A stretch of 64,000 nt of DNA, taken from contig NZ_WBKF01000003.1 in the NCBI RefSeq assembly GCF_008831235.1, positions 124,001 to 188,000 of the forward strand, read 5' to 3'. Below are positions 1-9,815 of the stretch, one piece after another (the first letter of the stretch is position 1; each line of letters begins with the position of its first letter). Below the pieces are notes generated by a model. The model had not been told where the DNA came from. It did no database searches and was given only the letters and a program-made list of their open reading frames with translations. The DNA is from Pseudoclavibacter sp. CFCC 11306 (GTDB lineage Bacteria > Actinomycetota > Actinomycetes > Actinomycetales > Microbacteriaceae). Made by a program: the position numbers and the translations under genes.

Positions 1-416
1 TGCCAGTACCAACGACGGCCGCGCACGAAGAAGAAGGCGAACACGACCCACAGAGCGGGGCCGGCGAGCCCCAGGAGCATCTGCGCACGGTCGATGCCGT
101 CGAGCAGAGGCTGCGGCGGGGTCGAGAGACGCTTGAGCAGAATCGTCACCCACGAGATCGTGTAGACGAGAAAGACGCCGAGAATCGCGCCATACCCGAC
201 GAGCACGCCGGAGGGCAGCTGGTCGATCGCGGCGAGTGCGCTGCGGTCTTCTTCGACCACCGGCACCTCGTCATACTCTGTCGATCGGCCTCCCGGGACG
301 ACGGCCGACGTATCGAGCCGGTCTGACTCCCAGACGAGCGCCTCGTCGTCGGTGCCGTCGCGTTCTTTGTCACCCATGCTGTCAGGCCTCGCCATCTCCG
401 GTTGTGCGAACGTCAT
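1..416 (-). CDS. Partial hypothetical membrane protein
   Basis: Only the N-terminal 138 codons are present; the 3' end lies beyond the window edge. The start is either the ATG ending at 416 or, 13 codons later, the one at 377; neither has a convincing ribosome-binding site. The first ~70 residues are acidic and soluble. Two hydrophobic helices follow, the first containing GYGAILGVFLVYTISWV and the second LLGLAGPALWVVFAFFFV, and a basic stretch RGRRWYW ends the visible part. I do not recognise a family with certainty. It lies downstream of ilvC on the same strand but is separated from it by a strong hairpin, so it is probably transcribed independently. Confidence 0.6.
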   Translation of the reverse strand, partial: MTFAQPEMARPDSMGDKERDGTDDEALVWESDRLDTSAVVPGGRSTEYDEVPVVEEDRSALAAIDQLPSGVLVGYGAILGVFLVYTISWVTILLKRLSTPPQPLLDGIDRAQMLLGLAGPALWVVFAFFFVRGRRWYW

Positions 417-523
417 CTTGTCGGGCGTGATCTGCCCGAGCGTCCGCCCTCAATGATACCGATCCGTGGCACTGCACGGTCGAGCTGCCACTGCGCCTGA
501 GACGACCACGTCTGCAGAGACGA

Positions 524-560
524 CTGAGGGCCGCCCGAAACGAGTTCGGACGGCCCTCAG
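524..560. terminator. Hairpin terminator after ilvC
   Basis: A 16-bp stem with arms CTGAGGGCCGCCCGAA and TTCGGACGGCCCTCAG (one G-T pair) surrounds a five-base loop. It lies 55 bp past the ilvC stop. No long T run follows, as is common for high-GC actinobacterial terminators. Confidence 0.75.
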
Positions 561-614
561 GGTCTGCGTCACCTCATCTGTACGCGGAGGAGGTCACATG
601 GTGAGCAGCGCGGA

Positions 615-2241
<1,627 letters not shown>

Positions 2242-2245
2242 CAGA

Positions 2246-4030
2246 TCACTCCTCGCCTTCGAATGCCGGTGACTCGTCTTTCGCGTACTGGATGAAGTCG
2301 TTGCTGACTCCCTGCGGCACCATCGGCCACACCATGGCGTCGGCCGAGACCACGAAGTCGATCACCACGGGCCGGTCGTCGACCGACAGCGCCCACTCGA
2401 TCGCAGCATCCACCTCGTCTTCGCTCTCGACGCGGCGCGCAGCACAGCCGTACGCCTCGGCGAGCTTGACGAAGTCGGGCACTCGTTCTGAGCCGTGACC
2501 GGTGTGCAGCTCAGTGTTCGAGAAGCGCTTGTCGTAGAACAGCGACTGCCACTGTTTGACCATGCCCAGCGACGAGTTGTTGATGATCGCCACCTTGATG
2601 GGGATGCCCTCGAGCACACAGGTCGCGAGTTCCTGATTGGTCATCTGGAAGCAGCCGTCGCCGTCGATCGCCCAGACCACTCGGTCGGGCTGTGCCACCT
2701 TCGCACCCATCGCTGCGGGCACGCCGTATCCCATGGTGCCGGCGCCTCCCGAGTTGAGGAACGAGTTCGGGCGCTCGTACTTGATGAACTGTGCGGCCCA
2801 CATCTGGTGCTGGCCGACGCCCACGGCGTAGACGGCCTCTGGGCCGGTGAGCTCGCCGATGCGCTGAATGACGTGCTGCGGCGCGATCAGACCGTCGGTG
2901 GGCTGGGTGAAGCCGAGCGGGTAGTCTTCGCGCAGCTTGTTGAGATGCTCCCACCAATGTGTGAGATCGGGGGTCTGCTCCGAGGTCTCGGCCTCGTACT
3001 CGGGCACGAGCTGGTCGAGCACCTGACGCAGATCGCCGACGATCGGCACATCGGCGTGCCTGATCTTCGAGATCTCGGCCGGGTCGATGTCGATGTGCAC
3101 GACCTTGGCCAGCGGCGCGAAGGTCTTGGCGTTGCCCGTGACGCGGTCGTCGAAGCGAGCACCGAGACTGACGATGAGGTCGGCCTGCTGCAATGCAAGC
3201 ACAGCAGGCACGGTGCCGTGCATGCCGGGCATGCCGAGGTTCTGCGGGTGTGAGTCGGGAAACGCACCGCGGGCCATCAGCGTGGTCACGACGGGCGCAT
3301 GGGTGGCCTCGGCGAGCGCTGTGAGTTCGGCGGATGCTCCGCTGCGGATGACGCCGCCGCCGACGTAGAGCACGGGGCGCTGGGCGTTCGCGAGCAGCTG
3401 CGCCGCTGCCTGCACCTGGCGGCCGTGCGGCTGCGTCGCCGGGTGGTAGCCGGGCAGGGTGATCTGCGGCGGCCAGCTGAAGTCGGCGAGCCCCTGCTGG
3501 GCGTCTTTGCTGATGTCGACGAGCACCGGGCCAGGGCGACCTGTGCTGGCGATCTCGTACGCCGCAGCGAGCGCCGGTGCGACCTCGTCTGCGCTGCGCA
3601 CGAGGAAGGCGTGCTTGGTGATGGGCATCGTGATGCCGACGATATCGGCCTCTTGGAACGCGTCGGTGCCGATCAGCGCAGAGAAGACCTGACCCGTGAT
3701 CGCGATCATCGGCACGGAATCCATATAGGCATCGCCGATCGCAGTCACCAGGTTGGTGGCACCGGGCCCTGAGGTCGCCAGGCACACGCCGACCGTCTGA
3801 CCGGCCGTGGCGTACCCTTCGGCCGCATGCCCGGCGCCCTGCTCGTGACGCACGAGGTAGTGCCGCAGCCCCTTGGCATCCATCAGCGGGTCGTAGGTCG
3901 GCAGAATGGCGCCGCCGGGCAGCCCGAACACGTCGGTGACACCGAGCTTCTTCAGCGAGGCGATGAGAATCTCTGCCCCGGTGAGATCGCGCTCTTGCAC
4001 GGTGGGTGTCGGTTTCGGTGTGGGAGCCAT
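2246..4030 (-). CDS. ilvB: Acetolactate synthase large (catalytic) subunit
   Basis: This thiamine-diphosphate enzyme condenses two pyruvates, or pyruvate with 2-ketobutyrate. The 594-residue protein shows the N-terminal TPP domain ([15 protein letters not shown] and the catalytic Glu in [16 protein letters not shown]), a central FAD-binding domain, and the C-terminal TPP motif [15 protein letters not shown], which ends in the usual NN spacing (AIINNSS). An ATG lies at 4039, but GAGGA abuts it directly, whereas the ATG at 4030 has that GAGGA at 9-nt spacing, so 4030 is preferred. It is the first gene of ilvBNC. Confidence 0.96.
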   Translation of the reverse strand: MAPTPKPTPTVQERDLTGAEILIASLKKLGVTDVFGLPGGAILPTYDPLMDAKGLRHYLVRHEQGAGHAAEGYATAGQTVGVCLATSGPGATNLVTAIGDAYMDSVPMIAITGQVFSALIGTDAFQEADIVGITMPITKHAFLVRSADEVAPALAAAYEIASTGRPGPVLVDISKDAQQGLADFSWPPQITLPGYHPATQPHGRQVQAAAQLLANAQRPVLYVGGGVIRSGASAELTALAEATHAPVVTTLMARGAFPDSHPQNLGMPGMHGTVPAVLALQQADLIVSLGARFDDRVTGNAKTFAPLAKVVHIDIDPAEISKIRHADVPIVGDLRQVLDQLVPEYEAETSEQTPDLTHWWEHLNKLREDYPLGFTQPTDGLIAPQHVIQRIGELTGPEAVYAVGVGQHQMWAAQFIKYERPNSFLNSGGAGTMGYGVPAAMGAKVAQPDRVVWAIDGDGCFQMTNQELATCVLEGIPIKVAIINNSSLGMVKQWQSLFYDKRFSNTELHTGHGSERVPDFVKLAEAYGCAARRVESEDEVDAAIEWALSVDDRPVVIDFVVSADAMVWPMVPQGVSNDFIQYAKDESPAFEGEE

Positions 4031-4297
4031 GCCTGTCATTCCTCGATCATGATTCGTTGGTTGTCGCCATCGTGCGGCAAGTCAGAAGAAGAACCCGAGT
4101 TCATCGGGAAGGGGACGCAGGGGCGAGCTGCGCGATGAGCCTGCGAGCGTATCGTCTCTGCGGTGCACCCCTGTTCAGAGCGTCTGCCATGGTTCGGCGA
4201 CGCGATCTGTCTCAGCGGCCGATCAGATGGGTTGCATCGATCAGGCCTGCGACATTCAACGCTAGCACACGCAGTGGGGTCGTTCGCACCGCGACGG
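4031..4297 (-). promoter_or_regulatory. ilvBNC upstream region
   Basis: About 260 bp separate ilvB from otsB on the same strand. A possible -10 (TAGCGT, preceded by TG) near 4260 on the minus strand would leave a leader of about 225 nt. I looked for a leader peptide rich in Val, Leu or Ile, as in corynebacterial ilvBNC attenuation, and for a T-box; neither is evident. A 22-codon frame ([12 protein letters not shown]...) runs into the ilvB start by an ATGA overlap but has no branched-chain codon cluster. Confidence 0.3.
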
Positions 4298-5083
4298 TCA
4301 CCGGGCAAGGGCGAGGTACCGTCGTCTTCTCGAGGCCATGGTGAGCAGCACGCCCGCAAGCGCCCGAGGGCCCGCCACGGTGAACTCGGCAGCTGTTCGT
4401 CCCTCGCCCACGTGTACGCCGACGTCGCCGTCGTGCAGCACGCGGAACACGTCTTCGTCGGTGCGGTCGTCGCCCGCGTAGAAGACGACGGTTGCGCCGG
4501 TGTGTGTGCGCAGCTGCTCGATCGCGTCGCCTTTGTTGGTCTCGCGCAGCGAGAACTCGAGCACGTCATGGCCGGTGAGCACACGTGCGACGGGAAGCTC
4601 TGCGGCGACTCGCTCACGGGCCAGCCGCTGCAGTCGTTCGGCTTCTGCACGGCCGACGCTGCGGGTGTGCAGCACCGCGCCGACTGGCTTGTGCTCGACC
4701 CAGGCGCCGTGCACGCCTGTCACCAGATCTTCGAGCGTCGAGCTCAGGCGACTCACGTCACGGATCGTCCCGGTGCTGAGCGGGCTGGGATCGGGCACGC
4801 CGCTGTCGAGCTGGATCTGCGCACCGTGTGATCCCACCAAGAGCATGCCCGGAGGGGCGTCGCTGACCGCGCGCAGCGACTCGAGAGCGCGCCCCGAGAC
4901 GTACGCGACATCGGTACGCGGCAGCTGCCAGAGCTGGATGACGGCGAGATGCGAGTCAGCCAGTGACCGGGAGTCGGCCGGATTGTCGGTGAAGGGCGCG
5001 ACCGTGCCGTCGAAGTCCAGAGCGATCAGCAGTCTCTCAGTCTCGGTGATGCGCTGCAGAGCGGCGTCGAGTTCGGGCGTCAT
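4298..5083 (-). CDS. otsB: Trehalose-6-phosphate phosphatase
   Basis: The 261-residue HAD-superfamily enzyme dephosphorylates trehalose-6-phosphate to trehalose. The nucleophile motif LDFDGTVAPF is at residues 22-31. Later HAD motifs are seen as VGSHGA and the metal-binding YAGDDRTDEDVF. Its ATG overlaps the otsA stop by 4 bp, indicating coupled translation in an otsA-otsB operon. Length and motif order match the family. Confidence 0.95.
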   Translation of the reverse strand: MTPELDAALQRITETERLLIALDFDGTVAPFTDNPADSRSLADSHLAVIQLWQLPRTDVAYVSGRALESLRAVSDAPPGMLLVGSHGAQIQLDSGVPDPSPLSTGTIRDVSRLSSTLEDLVTGVHGAWVEHKPVGAVLHTRSVGRAEAERLQRLARERVAAELPVARVLTGHDVLEFSLRETNKGDAIEQLRTHTGATVVFYAGDDRTDEDVFRVLHDGDVGVHVGEGRTAAEFTVAGPRALAGVLLTMASRRRRYLALAR

Positions 5084-6579
5084 GCGCGAGTCTCCGGCGT
5101 TGCGCCTTCAGGCGCGTCGTCACTCTGCGCACGATTGTCAGCGCTGACCTCGCGCAGCCGAGCCAGGAAGGCATCCGACCAGCGCTCGACGTTGTCTTCG
5201 CGCACGTGCCGCCGCATGATGCGCATGCGTCGGGCCACCTCTGCCTCGGGCATCTGCATCGCATCCACGATGGCCTGTTTGAGCCCGTCGATGTCATGGG
5301 GGTTGATCAGCAGGGCCGTCTTCAGCTCGTCGCTGGCGCCGGCGAACTCGCTGAGCACCAGCACGGCGTCGTTGTCGACGTGCGTTGCCACGAACTCCTT
5401 GGCGACCAGATTCATGCCGTCACGCAGGGCCGTCACCAGCAGGATGTCTGCGGCGAGGTAGAACGCCGCCATCTCACGTCGCGGAAAGCTGCGGTGCAGA
5501 TACTGGATCGCGGGCCGGCCGATGGTGCTGTGATCGCCGTTGATGCGGGCGACCGACAGCTCGATGTCATCGCGCAGGCGCTTGTAGGTCTCGACGCGTT
5601 CGCGGCTCGGCACGGCGATCTGGATCAGCGTGGTGTCTTCGACGTCGACGCGCCCTTCGTCGAGCAGCTCGCCGTAGGCCTTGAGCCGATGACGGATGCC
5701 CTTCGTATAGTCGAGTCGGTCGATGCCGAGCAGCACACGATGCGGATCGCCCAGGTCTCGGCGGATCTGCCGCGCGCGCTCCTGCACCTCGGGATCTTCG
5801 CCGAGCTGCTCGAACTCGTCGGCGTCGATCGAGATTGGGTAGTCGTGAAAGGCCGCGACATGCCCGCTGCCGCCGTCGAGCTCGGCGGGAACGTCGATCT
5901 GGCCTCGCCGAACCGTGATGCCCAGCAGCGTGCGCACGGCGCGTGCGAAGTTGCGCGCGTCTTCGCTGCGCTGAAAGCCGATCAGGTCTGCGCCGAGCAG
6001 CCCCTCAAGAATCTGGCGACGCCAGGGCAGCTGGGCGAAGAGGCCGTAGGACGGGAACGGAATGTGGTTGAAGAACCCGATGCTCAGATCTGGCCGGATG
6101 CGACGCAGAATGCGCGGCACCAGCTGCAGCTGGTAGTCCTGCACCCACACGGTCGCCCCAGAGCTCGCGATGTCGGCCACGCGAGCGGCGAAACGCTCGT
6201 TGACCGATTTGTAGGAGTCCCACCACACCCGATGGTAGAGCGGCGGCGCGATCACATCGTGATAGAGCGGCCAGAGCGTCGCGTTCGAGAAGCCCTCGTA
6301 ATAGCTTTCGAGTTCCGTCTCGCTGAGACTGACCGGGTAGACGTGGAACGACCCGCCGCGCGATCCTCCCTCGGCGACGAACGGCTCGAACTCTTCGTCC
6401 GGCACGCCGGGCCAGCCGACCCAGGCTCCGTTCGAGAGCTCCATGACCGGTTCGAGTGCGGTGACCAGACCGCCCGGCGAGCGCCGCCATCCCGGATTTC
6501 CGTCAGAGTCGACGGTGCGGTCGACCGGCAGTCGGTTCGAGACGACGATCAGGTCGAATTTCTCCGCGGGTGTGCTCAT
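5080..6579 (-). CDS. otsA: Trehalose-6-phosphate synthase
   Basis: A GT20 glycosyltransferase of 499 residues that transfers glucose from a nucleotide sugar to glucose-6-phosphate. It begins with LIVVSNRLPVDR and shows WVQDYQLQLVPRILR, GIDRLDYTKGIRHRLKAY (phosphate contacts Arg/Lys), and LRDGMNLVAKEFVA near the C-terminus, all GT20 hallmarks. GAGGGAG precedes the start. With otsB it forms the OtsAB trehalose pathway, usually linked to osmotic and desiccation stress and, in some actinobacteria, to glycolipid precursors. Confidence 0.96.
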   Translation of the reverse strand: MSTPAEKFDLIVVSNRLPVDRTVDSDGNPGWRRSPGGLVTALEPVMELSNGAWVGWPGVPDEEFEPFVAEGGSRGGSFHVYPVSLSETELESYYEGFSNATLWPLYHDVIAPPLYHRVWWDSYKSVNERFAARVADIASSGATVWVQDYQLQLVPRILRRIRPDLSIGFFNHIPFPSYGLFAQLPWRRQILEGLLGADLIGFQRSEDARNFARAVRTLLGITVRRGQIDVPAELDGGSGHVAAFHDYPISIDADEFEQLGEDPEVQERARQIRRDLGDPHRVLLGIDRLDYTKGIRHRLKAYGELLDEGRVDVEDTTLIQIAVPSRERVETYKRLRDDIELSVARINGDHSTIGRPAIQYLHRSFPRREMAAFYLAADILLVTALRDGMNLVAKEFVATHVDNDAVLVLSEFAGASDELKTALLINPHDIDGLKQAIVDAMQMPEAEVARRMRIMRRHVREDNVERWSDAFLARLREVSADNRAQSDDAPEGATPETRA

Positions 6580-6622
6580 GCCGTCTCCCTCGCGTCAGTT
6601 GCCTTCATGGTAGCTCACCCAG

Positions 6623-7330
6623 TCATCCGACCGGTTCGGCACCGAGGTAGACCTCGGCCAGGTCGTCGACGAGCTGATCGGTTCCTGCCTGGTATCCGCT
6701 CTGGTTCGGATGCGTTCCGTCACCGCGGTACCGGGTCACCCACCTGCCTTGGTCGTCGCGCGCCGAACGCCAGGGGTCGACCACGCTCCAGCCGCGATCT
6801 CCGGCGAGATCTCTCAGCCGGTCGTTGAAGTCGAGGGCGGCCTGGGGCGAAGCGTTCGAGGGCGGGATCATGGCCACCGAGACCCGGTCCAGATGCACAG
6901 CGTCGACGATGCGACCGATCGAGACGCTGCTGTCGTCGAAGACCGTCTTGGCGGCGACGTCGTTCGTGCCCGCCATGATGAGCAGGGCATCGGCACCGCT
7001 GACCGGCTTCGCGGAGCGCGCCATGTCGGCGGTCGTCGCACCGACCTTCGACCAGCCACCCAAGAACTGCAGTGCGCCGAGGTCGACGATGTCGTGCCAG
7101 TCGCCGTTGACGTTCGCCCCGGTCAGCTGACCGACGACGCCCACGCTGAGGGAGTCGCCCACCACGGCCAGATGCACGGTGTCGCTCGGAGCGTAGCCAC
7201 CGAAGGTACGCAGCGGCAGATTGCGAAAGCGACCAGGCTCGACGCCGTCAGTGCTACACCCGGCGAGTGTGAGCATCCCCGTAGCCAGTGCCGCGCTCAG
7301 GAACGCACGTCTGCTCGGGTCGCTGGTCAC
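6623..7330 (-). CDS. SGNH/GDSL hydrolase lipoprotein
   Basis: This 235-residue protein starts with GTG. Its N-terminus MTSDPSRRAFLSAALATGMLTLAGC carries a twin-arginine motif (SRRAFLS) and a lipobox LAGC (Cys25), so it is probably Tat-exported and lipid-anchored. The SGNH fold is shown by block I VGDSLSVG (Ser), an Asn in MAGTNDVA, and a C-terminal DGTHPNQSGY with the catalytic His. The substrate cannot be read from sequence; relatives are esterases or acetylhydrolases. A TAAGCT box 6 nt before the start suggests a leaderless mRNA. Confidence 0.85.
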   Translation of the reverse strand: MTSDPSRRAFLSAALATGMLTLAGCSTDGVEPGRFRNLPLRTFGGYAPSDTVHLAVVGDSLSVGVVGQLTGANVNGDWHDIVDLGALQFLGGWSKVGATTADMARSAKPVSGADALLIMAGTNDVAAKTVFDDSSVSIGRIVDAVHLDRVSVAMIPPSNASPQAALDFNDRLRDLAGDRGWSVVDPWRSARDDQGRWVTRYRGDGTHPNQSGYQAGTDQLVDDLAEVYLGAEPVG

Positions 7331-7342
7331 GGCACCAGCTTA
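7331..7342 (-). promoter_or_regulatory. -10 box, predicted leaderless start
   Basis: TAAGCT (7342 down to 7337) lies 6 nt before the GTG of the SGNH hydrolase, and no Shine-Dalgarno sequence is present. Transcription would begin at or next to the start codon. Confidence 0.45.
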
Positions 7343-7384
7343 ACCACGTTGCGGAGCCGAGACCGCATCGGCGACCACGGCAGG

Positions 7385-8032
7385 TCAGTCGCGTGTGCGA
7401 CGCGACGCGCGCACCTTCCACACCACGAATGCGGCGATCACCACCAGCACCACGGCGATGACGACCCACTGGAACGCCCCGACATACTCTTCGACGAGGC
7501 CGTAGTTCTCGCCGAGCGCATAGCCTGCGAGAACGAGCACCGTGTTCCAGATCAGCGAGCCGAATGCGGTCAGCGGAATGAACACGATCAGACGCATGCG
7601 CTCGATGCCCGCCGGAATCGAGATCAGGCTGCGGAAGATCGGCACCAGGCGCCCGAAGAAGACCGTCATGCGGCCGTGTCTCACGAACCACTGCTCAGTG
7701 CGCTCGATGTCGCTGACGCTGATCAGCGGCACTTTGGCGGCGAGACGGATGAAGCGTTCGCGCCCGAGCCATGCTCCCAGCCCGTAAAGGGCGATCGCAC
7801 CGACGACCGAGCCAACCGTGGCCCAGACGATCACGGCCACGAGGTTCAGCGACCCCTGCGACGCGGCGAAGCCGGCCAACGGCAGGATGGCCTCACTGGG
7901 GATCGGAGGAAAGAGGTTCTCGGCAGCCACCAGGACGGCGACCCCGAACGCCCCGAGTGCGTCCATGATCGTGGTGATGAATCCAGCGAAGGCCCCCAGC
8001 TCTGGGGTTGAGTCTGCGGCAGCGAACAGCAT
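7385..8032 (-). CDS. DedA/VTT-family membrane protein
   Basis: The 215-residue integral membrane protein has the SNARE-associated/VTT domain: ENLFPPIPSEAILPLAG near the N-terminus, GRFVPIFRS-type motif (FFGRLVPIFRSLISIPAG) in the middle, and several hydrophobic helices. Bacterial DedA proteins are membrane transporters, some flipping undecaprenyl-phosphate or phospholipid. The reading frame runs on to 8371 through the tRNA gene, so the start is placed at 8032, just after GAGAGA. The basic C-terminal tail is RASRRTRD. Confidence 0.88.
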   Translation of the reverse strand: MLFAAADSTPELGAFAGFITTIMDALGAFGVAVLVAAENLFPPIPSEAILPLAGFAASQGSLNLVAVIVWATVGSVVGAIALYGLGAWLGRERFIRLAAKVPLISVSDIERTEQWFVRHGRMTVFFGRLVPIFRSLISIPAGIERMRLIVFIPLTAFGSLIWNTVLVLAGYALGENYGLVEEYVGAFQWVVIAVVLVVIAAFVVWKVRASRRTRD

Positions 8033-8152
8033 GGTGCACCATCTCTCGTTGTCGAACGCGACTTCGGCGGGCCGATGTCGGAGCATGCTGCTCGACGACA
8101 CTCGGTCGCGCGGGTTCGGCTCGGCGACGATGCGCGGCGGTACCCGGTGACG

Positions 8153-8181
8153 AAAAAACCCGGAGACACGAGGTCTCCGGG
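8153..8181 (-). terminator. Rho-independent terminator of tRNA-Lys
   Basis: On the minus strand CCCGGAGAC and GTCTCCGGG form a 9-bp stem followed by six T residues. It starts 10 bp after the tRNA 3' end and is a textbook intrinsic terminator, unusual here for having a true T run. Confidence 0.9.
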
Positions 8182-8190
8182 TTCCCCTTG

Positions 8191-8263
<73 letters not shown>

Positions 8264-8337
8264 ATGTTGTGCTCGCTTGAGCCAAGAGAAGACATTAGCA
8301 CAGTGCGCATGCATGTCACAACTCAGCTGACAGTGTC

Positions 8338-8350
8338 TAGAATCGCTCGC
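8338..8350 (+). promoter_or_regulatory. -10 box of bcp, predicted leaderless
   Basis: TAGAAT at 8338-8343 is followed by 7 nt and then the ATG. A GTCACA lies 17 bp upstream as a weak -35. No Shine-Dalgarno is visible. Confidence 0.55.
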
Positions 8351-8842
8351 ATGAGCACCGCACAGAACCACCCCGAACGCCTGCAGGCCGGCACACCGGC
8401 ACCTGACTTCACGCTGCCCGACGCCGACGGCCGCCCCGTCTCACTGCACGACCTGCGTGGGCACAAAGTCATCGTGTACTTCTACCCTGCCGCCGAGACT
8501 CCCGGCTGCACCAAGGAGGCCTGCGACTTCCGCGACAGCATCGCGTCGCTGCAGGCCGCGGGCTACACGGTTCTGGGTGTCTCGAAAGACGCCCAGTCCA
8601 AACTGCAGCACTTTCGAGAGCACCACGAACTGCCGTTCGCACTGCTCAGCGACCCCGATCTGACAGTGCACAAGGCCTATGGCGCCTATGGCGTCAAGAA
8701 GCTCTACGGCAAAGAGGTCACCGGCGTGATTCGCTCGACCTTCGTGATCGACGAGACCGGTGAGCTGACCCTGGCGCGCTACAACGTGCGCGCGACCGGG
8801 CATGTCGCCTCGCTGCGCAAGGCGCTGAAGCTCGACGCCTGA
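8351..8842 (+). CDS. bcp: Thioredoxin-dependent thiol peroxidase (Bcp-type peroxiredoxin)
   Basis: The 163-residue AhpC/TSA-family protein reduces peroxides in the cytoplasm. The peroxidatic Cys53 and resolving Cys58 lie in ETPGCTKEACDFRD, the spacing of the Escherichia coli Bcp class with the resolving Cys five residues away. It begins with the usual APDFTLPDADG segment. The start at 8351 (MSTAQNHPER) follows the -10 box directly. It lies divergent from the tRNA-Lys gene. Confidence 0.95.
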   Translation: MSTAQNHPERLQAGTPAPDFTLPDADGRPVSLHDLRGHKVIVYFYPAAETPGCTKEACDFRDSIASLQAAGYTVLGVSKDAQSKLQHFREHHELPFALLSDPDLTVHKAYGAYGVKKLYGKEVTGVIRSTFVIDETGELTLARYNVRATGHVASLRKALKLDA

Positions 8843-8878
8843 CCGAGCGCCGGCGGATGCCGCGCGTGCGCCGTGAGG

Positions 8879-9277
8879 TCAGCGCTCGCTGCGCTGCTGG
8901 CTGGCCTGGACGACCGGCTTCGTGAACAGCAGGATTACTGTGACGATGGCGGGGGCGAGCAGGAAGGCGAACGCGCGCACGCTCGAGCCCTCTCCGCCCA
9001 GACTGCCCGCAGCGAAGGCCGCCAGTACGAGCTGCACGAAGACGCCTGCGGATCGGGCCCATCCGCGCCCCTTGAGCAGGGAACGACCGGCGCTGAAGAT
9101 CCAGAGGCCTGCCCCCAGACAGATCACGATCAGAGCGATCGCCGAGACCGGAGACTCCGCCTTGGCGACGAAGAGCTCGATCAGCAGCCACACTGCCAAG
9201 ACCAATGCCGCCACGCCTTCGAGCATCATCAGCACGCTCGCGAGTCGAAGCTGCCACGGATGCCTGCGGTCAGCCAT
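8879..9277 (-). CDS. Small four-helix membrane protein, unknown function
   Basis: The 132-residue protein has four hydrophobic segments (about residues 15-38, 46-63, 77-96 and 100-118) and short basic ends. I recognise no catalytic motif or named family. The start at 9277 is chosen because AGGAG precedes it at 9-nt spacing; the frame continues 10 codons further upstream without support. It converges on bcp, with a 36-bp gap and no clear terminator. Confidence 0.7.
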   Translation of the reverse strand: MADRRHPWQLRLASVLMMLEGVAALVLAVWLLIELFVAKAESPVSAIALIVICLGAGLWIFSAGRSLLKGRGWARSAGVFVQLVLAAFAAGSLGGEGSSVRAFAFLLAPAIVTVILLFTKPVVQASQQRSER

Positions 9278-9465
9278 GAGCGTGTTCTCCTGATTCTTCG
9301 TCCACACGGACGATTCGCGGTGAAGAGCCTAGCGCAGAGCACCCGATTTCGTCGGGGCAGAACCCTTGCGCTCGAAACGATGCTATGCCAAGATTCAGTT
9401 GCACTCATGACGATATCGCTTACAGCGACACGTCATCTCTGCAAGGAATTCGAACAAGGAGTGGT

Positions 9466-9714
9466 ATGGACTGGCGCGATCACGCAGCGTGTCTGGCAGC
9501 CGACCCGGAGCTGTTCTTCCCCGTGGGGAACACCGGGCCAGCAGTAGACCAGATCGAGAAGGCCAAGGTGGTCTGCTCCGATTGCGAGGTCACTGACGAG
9601 TGCCTGCACTATGCGATGGAGACCGGGCAGGACGCCGGCGTCTGGGGCGGGCTGAGCGAAGACGAGCGGCGGGCGCTGAAGCGCCGCGCAGCGCGTGCAC
9701 GCCGCGCCAGCTGA
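9466..9714 (+). CDS. whiB1: WhiB-family iron-sulfur regulator, WhiB1 type
   Basis: The 82-residue protein has the four cluster Cys residues (Cys9, then CSDC, then the Cys of DECLHY) that bind a [4Fe-4S] cluster, and the turn GVWGGLSEDERRALKRR with a basic tail. The sequence FFPVGNTGPAVDQIEKAKVVC is that of WhiB1, an essential nitric-oxide-sensitive transcription factor in mycobacteria that binds the housekeeping sigma factor. AAGGAG precedes the ATG at 9466; 27 upstream in-frame codons are ignored. It is adjacent to a PdtaS-like kinase, as are Rv3219 and Rv3220c. Confidence 0.95.
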   Translation: MDWRDHAACLAADPELFFPVGNTGPAVDQIEKAKVVCSDCEVTDECLHYAMETGQDAGVWGGLSEDERRALKRRAARARRAS

Positions 9715-9738
9715 CCTCGGCAGAACTGAGAAGACTCA

Positions 9739-9770
9739 TGAGAGCCGAGCCCTTTGGGGCTCGGCTCTCA
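9739..9770 (+). terminator. Terminator of whiB1
   Basis: A perfect 14-bp stem with arms TGAGAGCCGAGCCC and GGGCTCGGCTCTCA and a TTTG loop begins 25 bp past the whiB1 stop, followed by TTCTGTGTGT. It may also stop the convergent kinase transcript. Confidence 0.85.
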
Positions 9771-9815
9771 TTCTGTGTGTCGATGGGTGCTGTCCCCTGA
9801 CGACACGGATGCCCG

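Noticed and set aside
4181-4200. Third copy of the intergenic repeat upstream of ilvB
   Set aside because: Only about 14 bases (TCTGCCATGGTTCG) resemble copy B at 57761; the adjoining modules and stem-loop are missing, so chance is likely.
4041-4297. Leader-peptide attenuator or T-box before ilvB
   Set aside because: No short frame rich in Val, Leu or Ile codons and no T-box core sequence could be found by eye.
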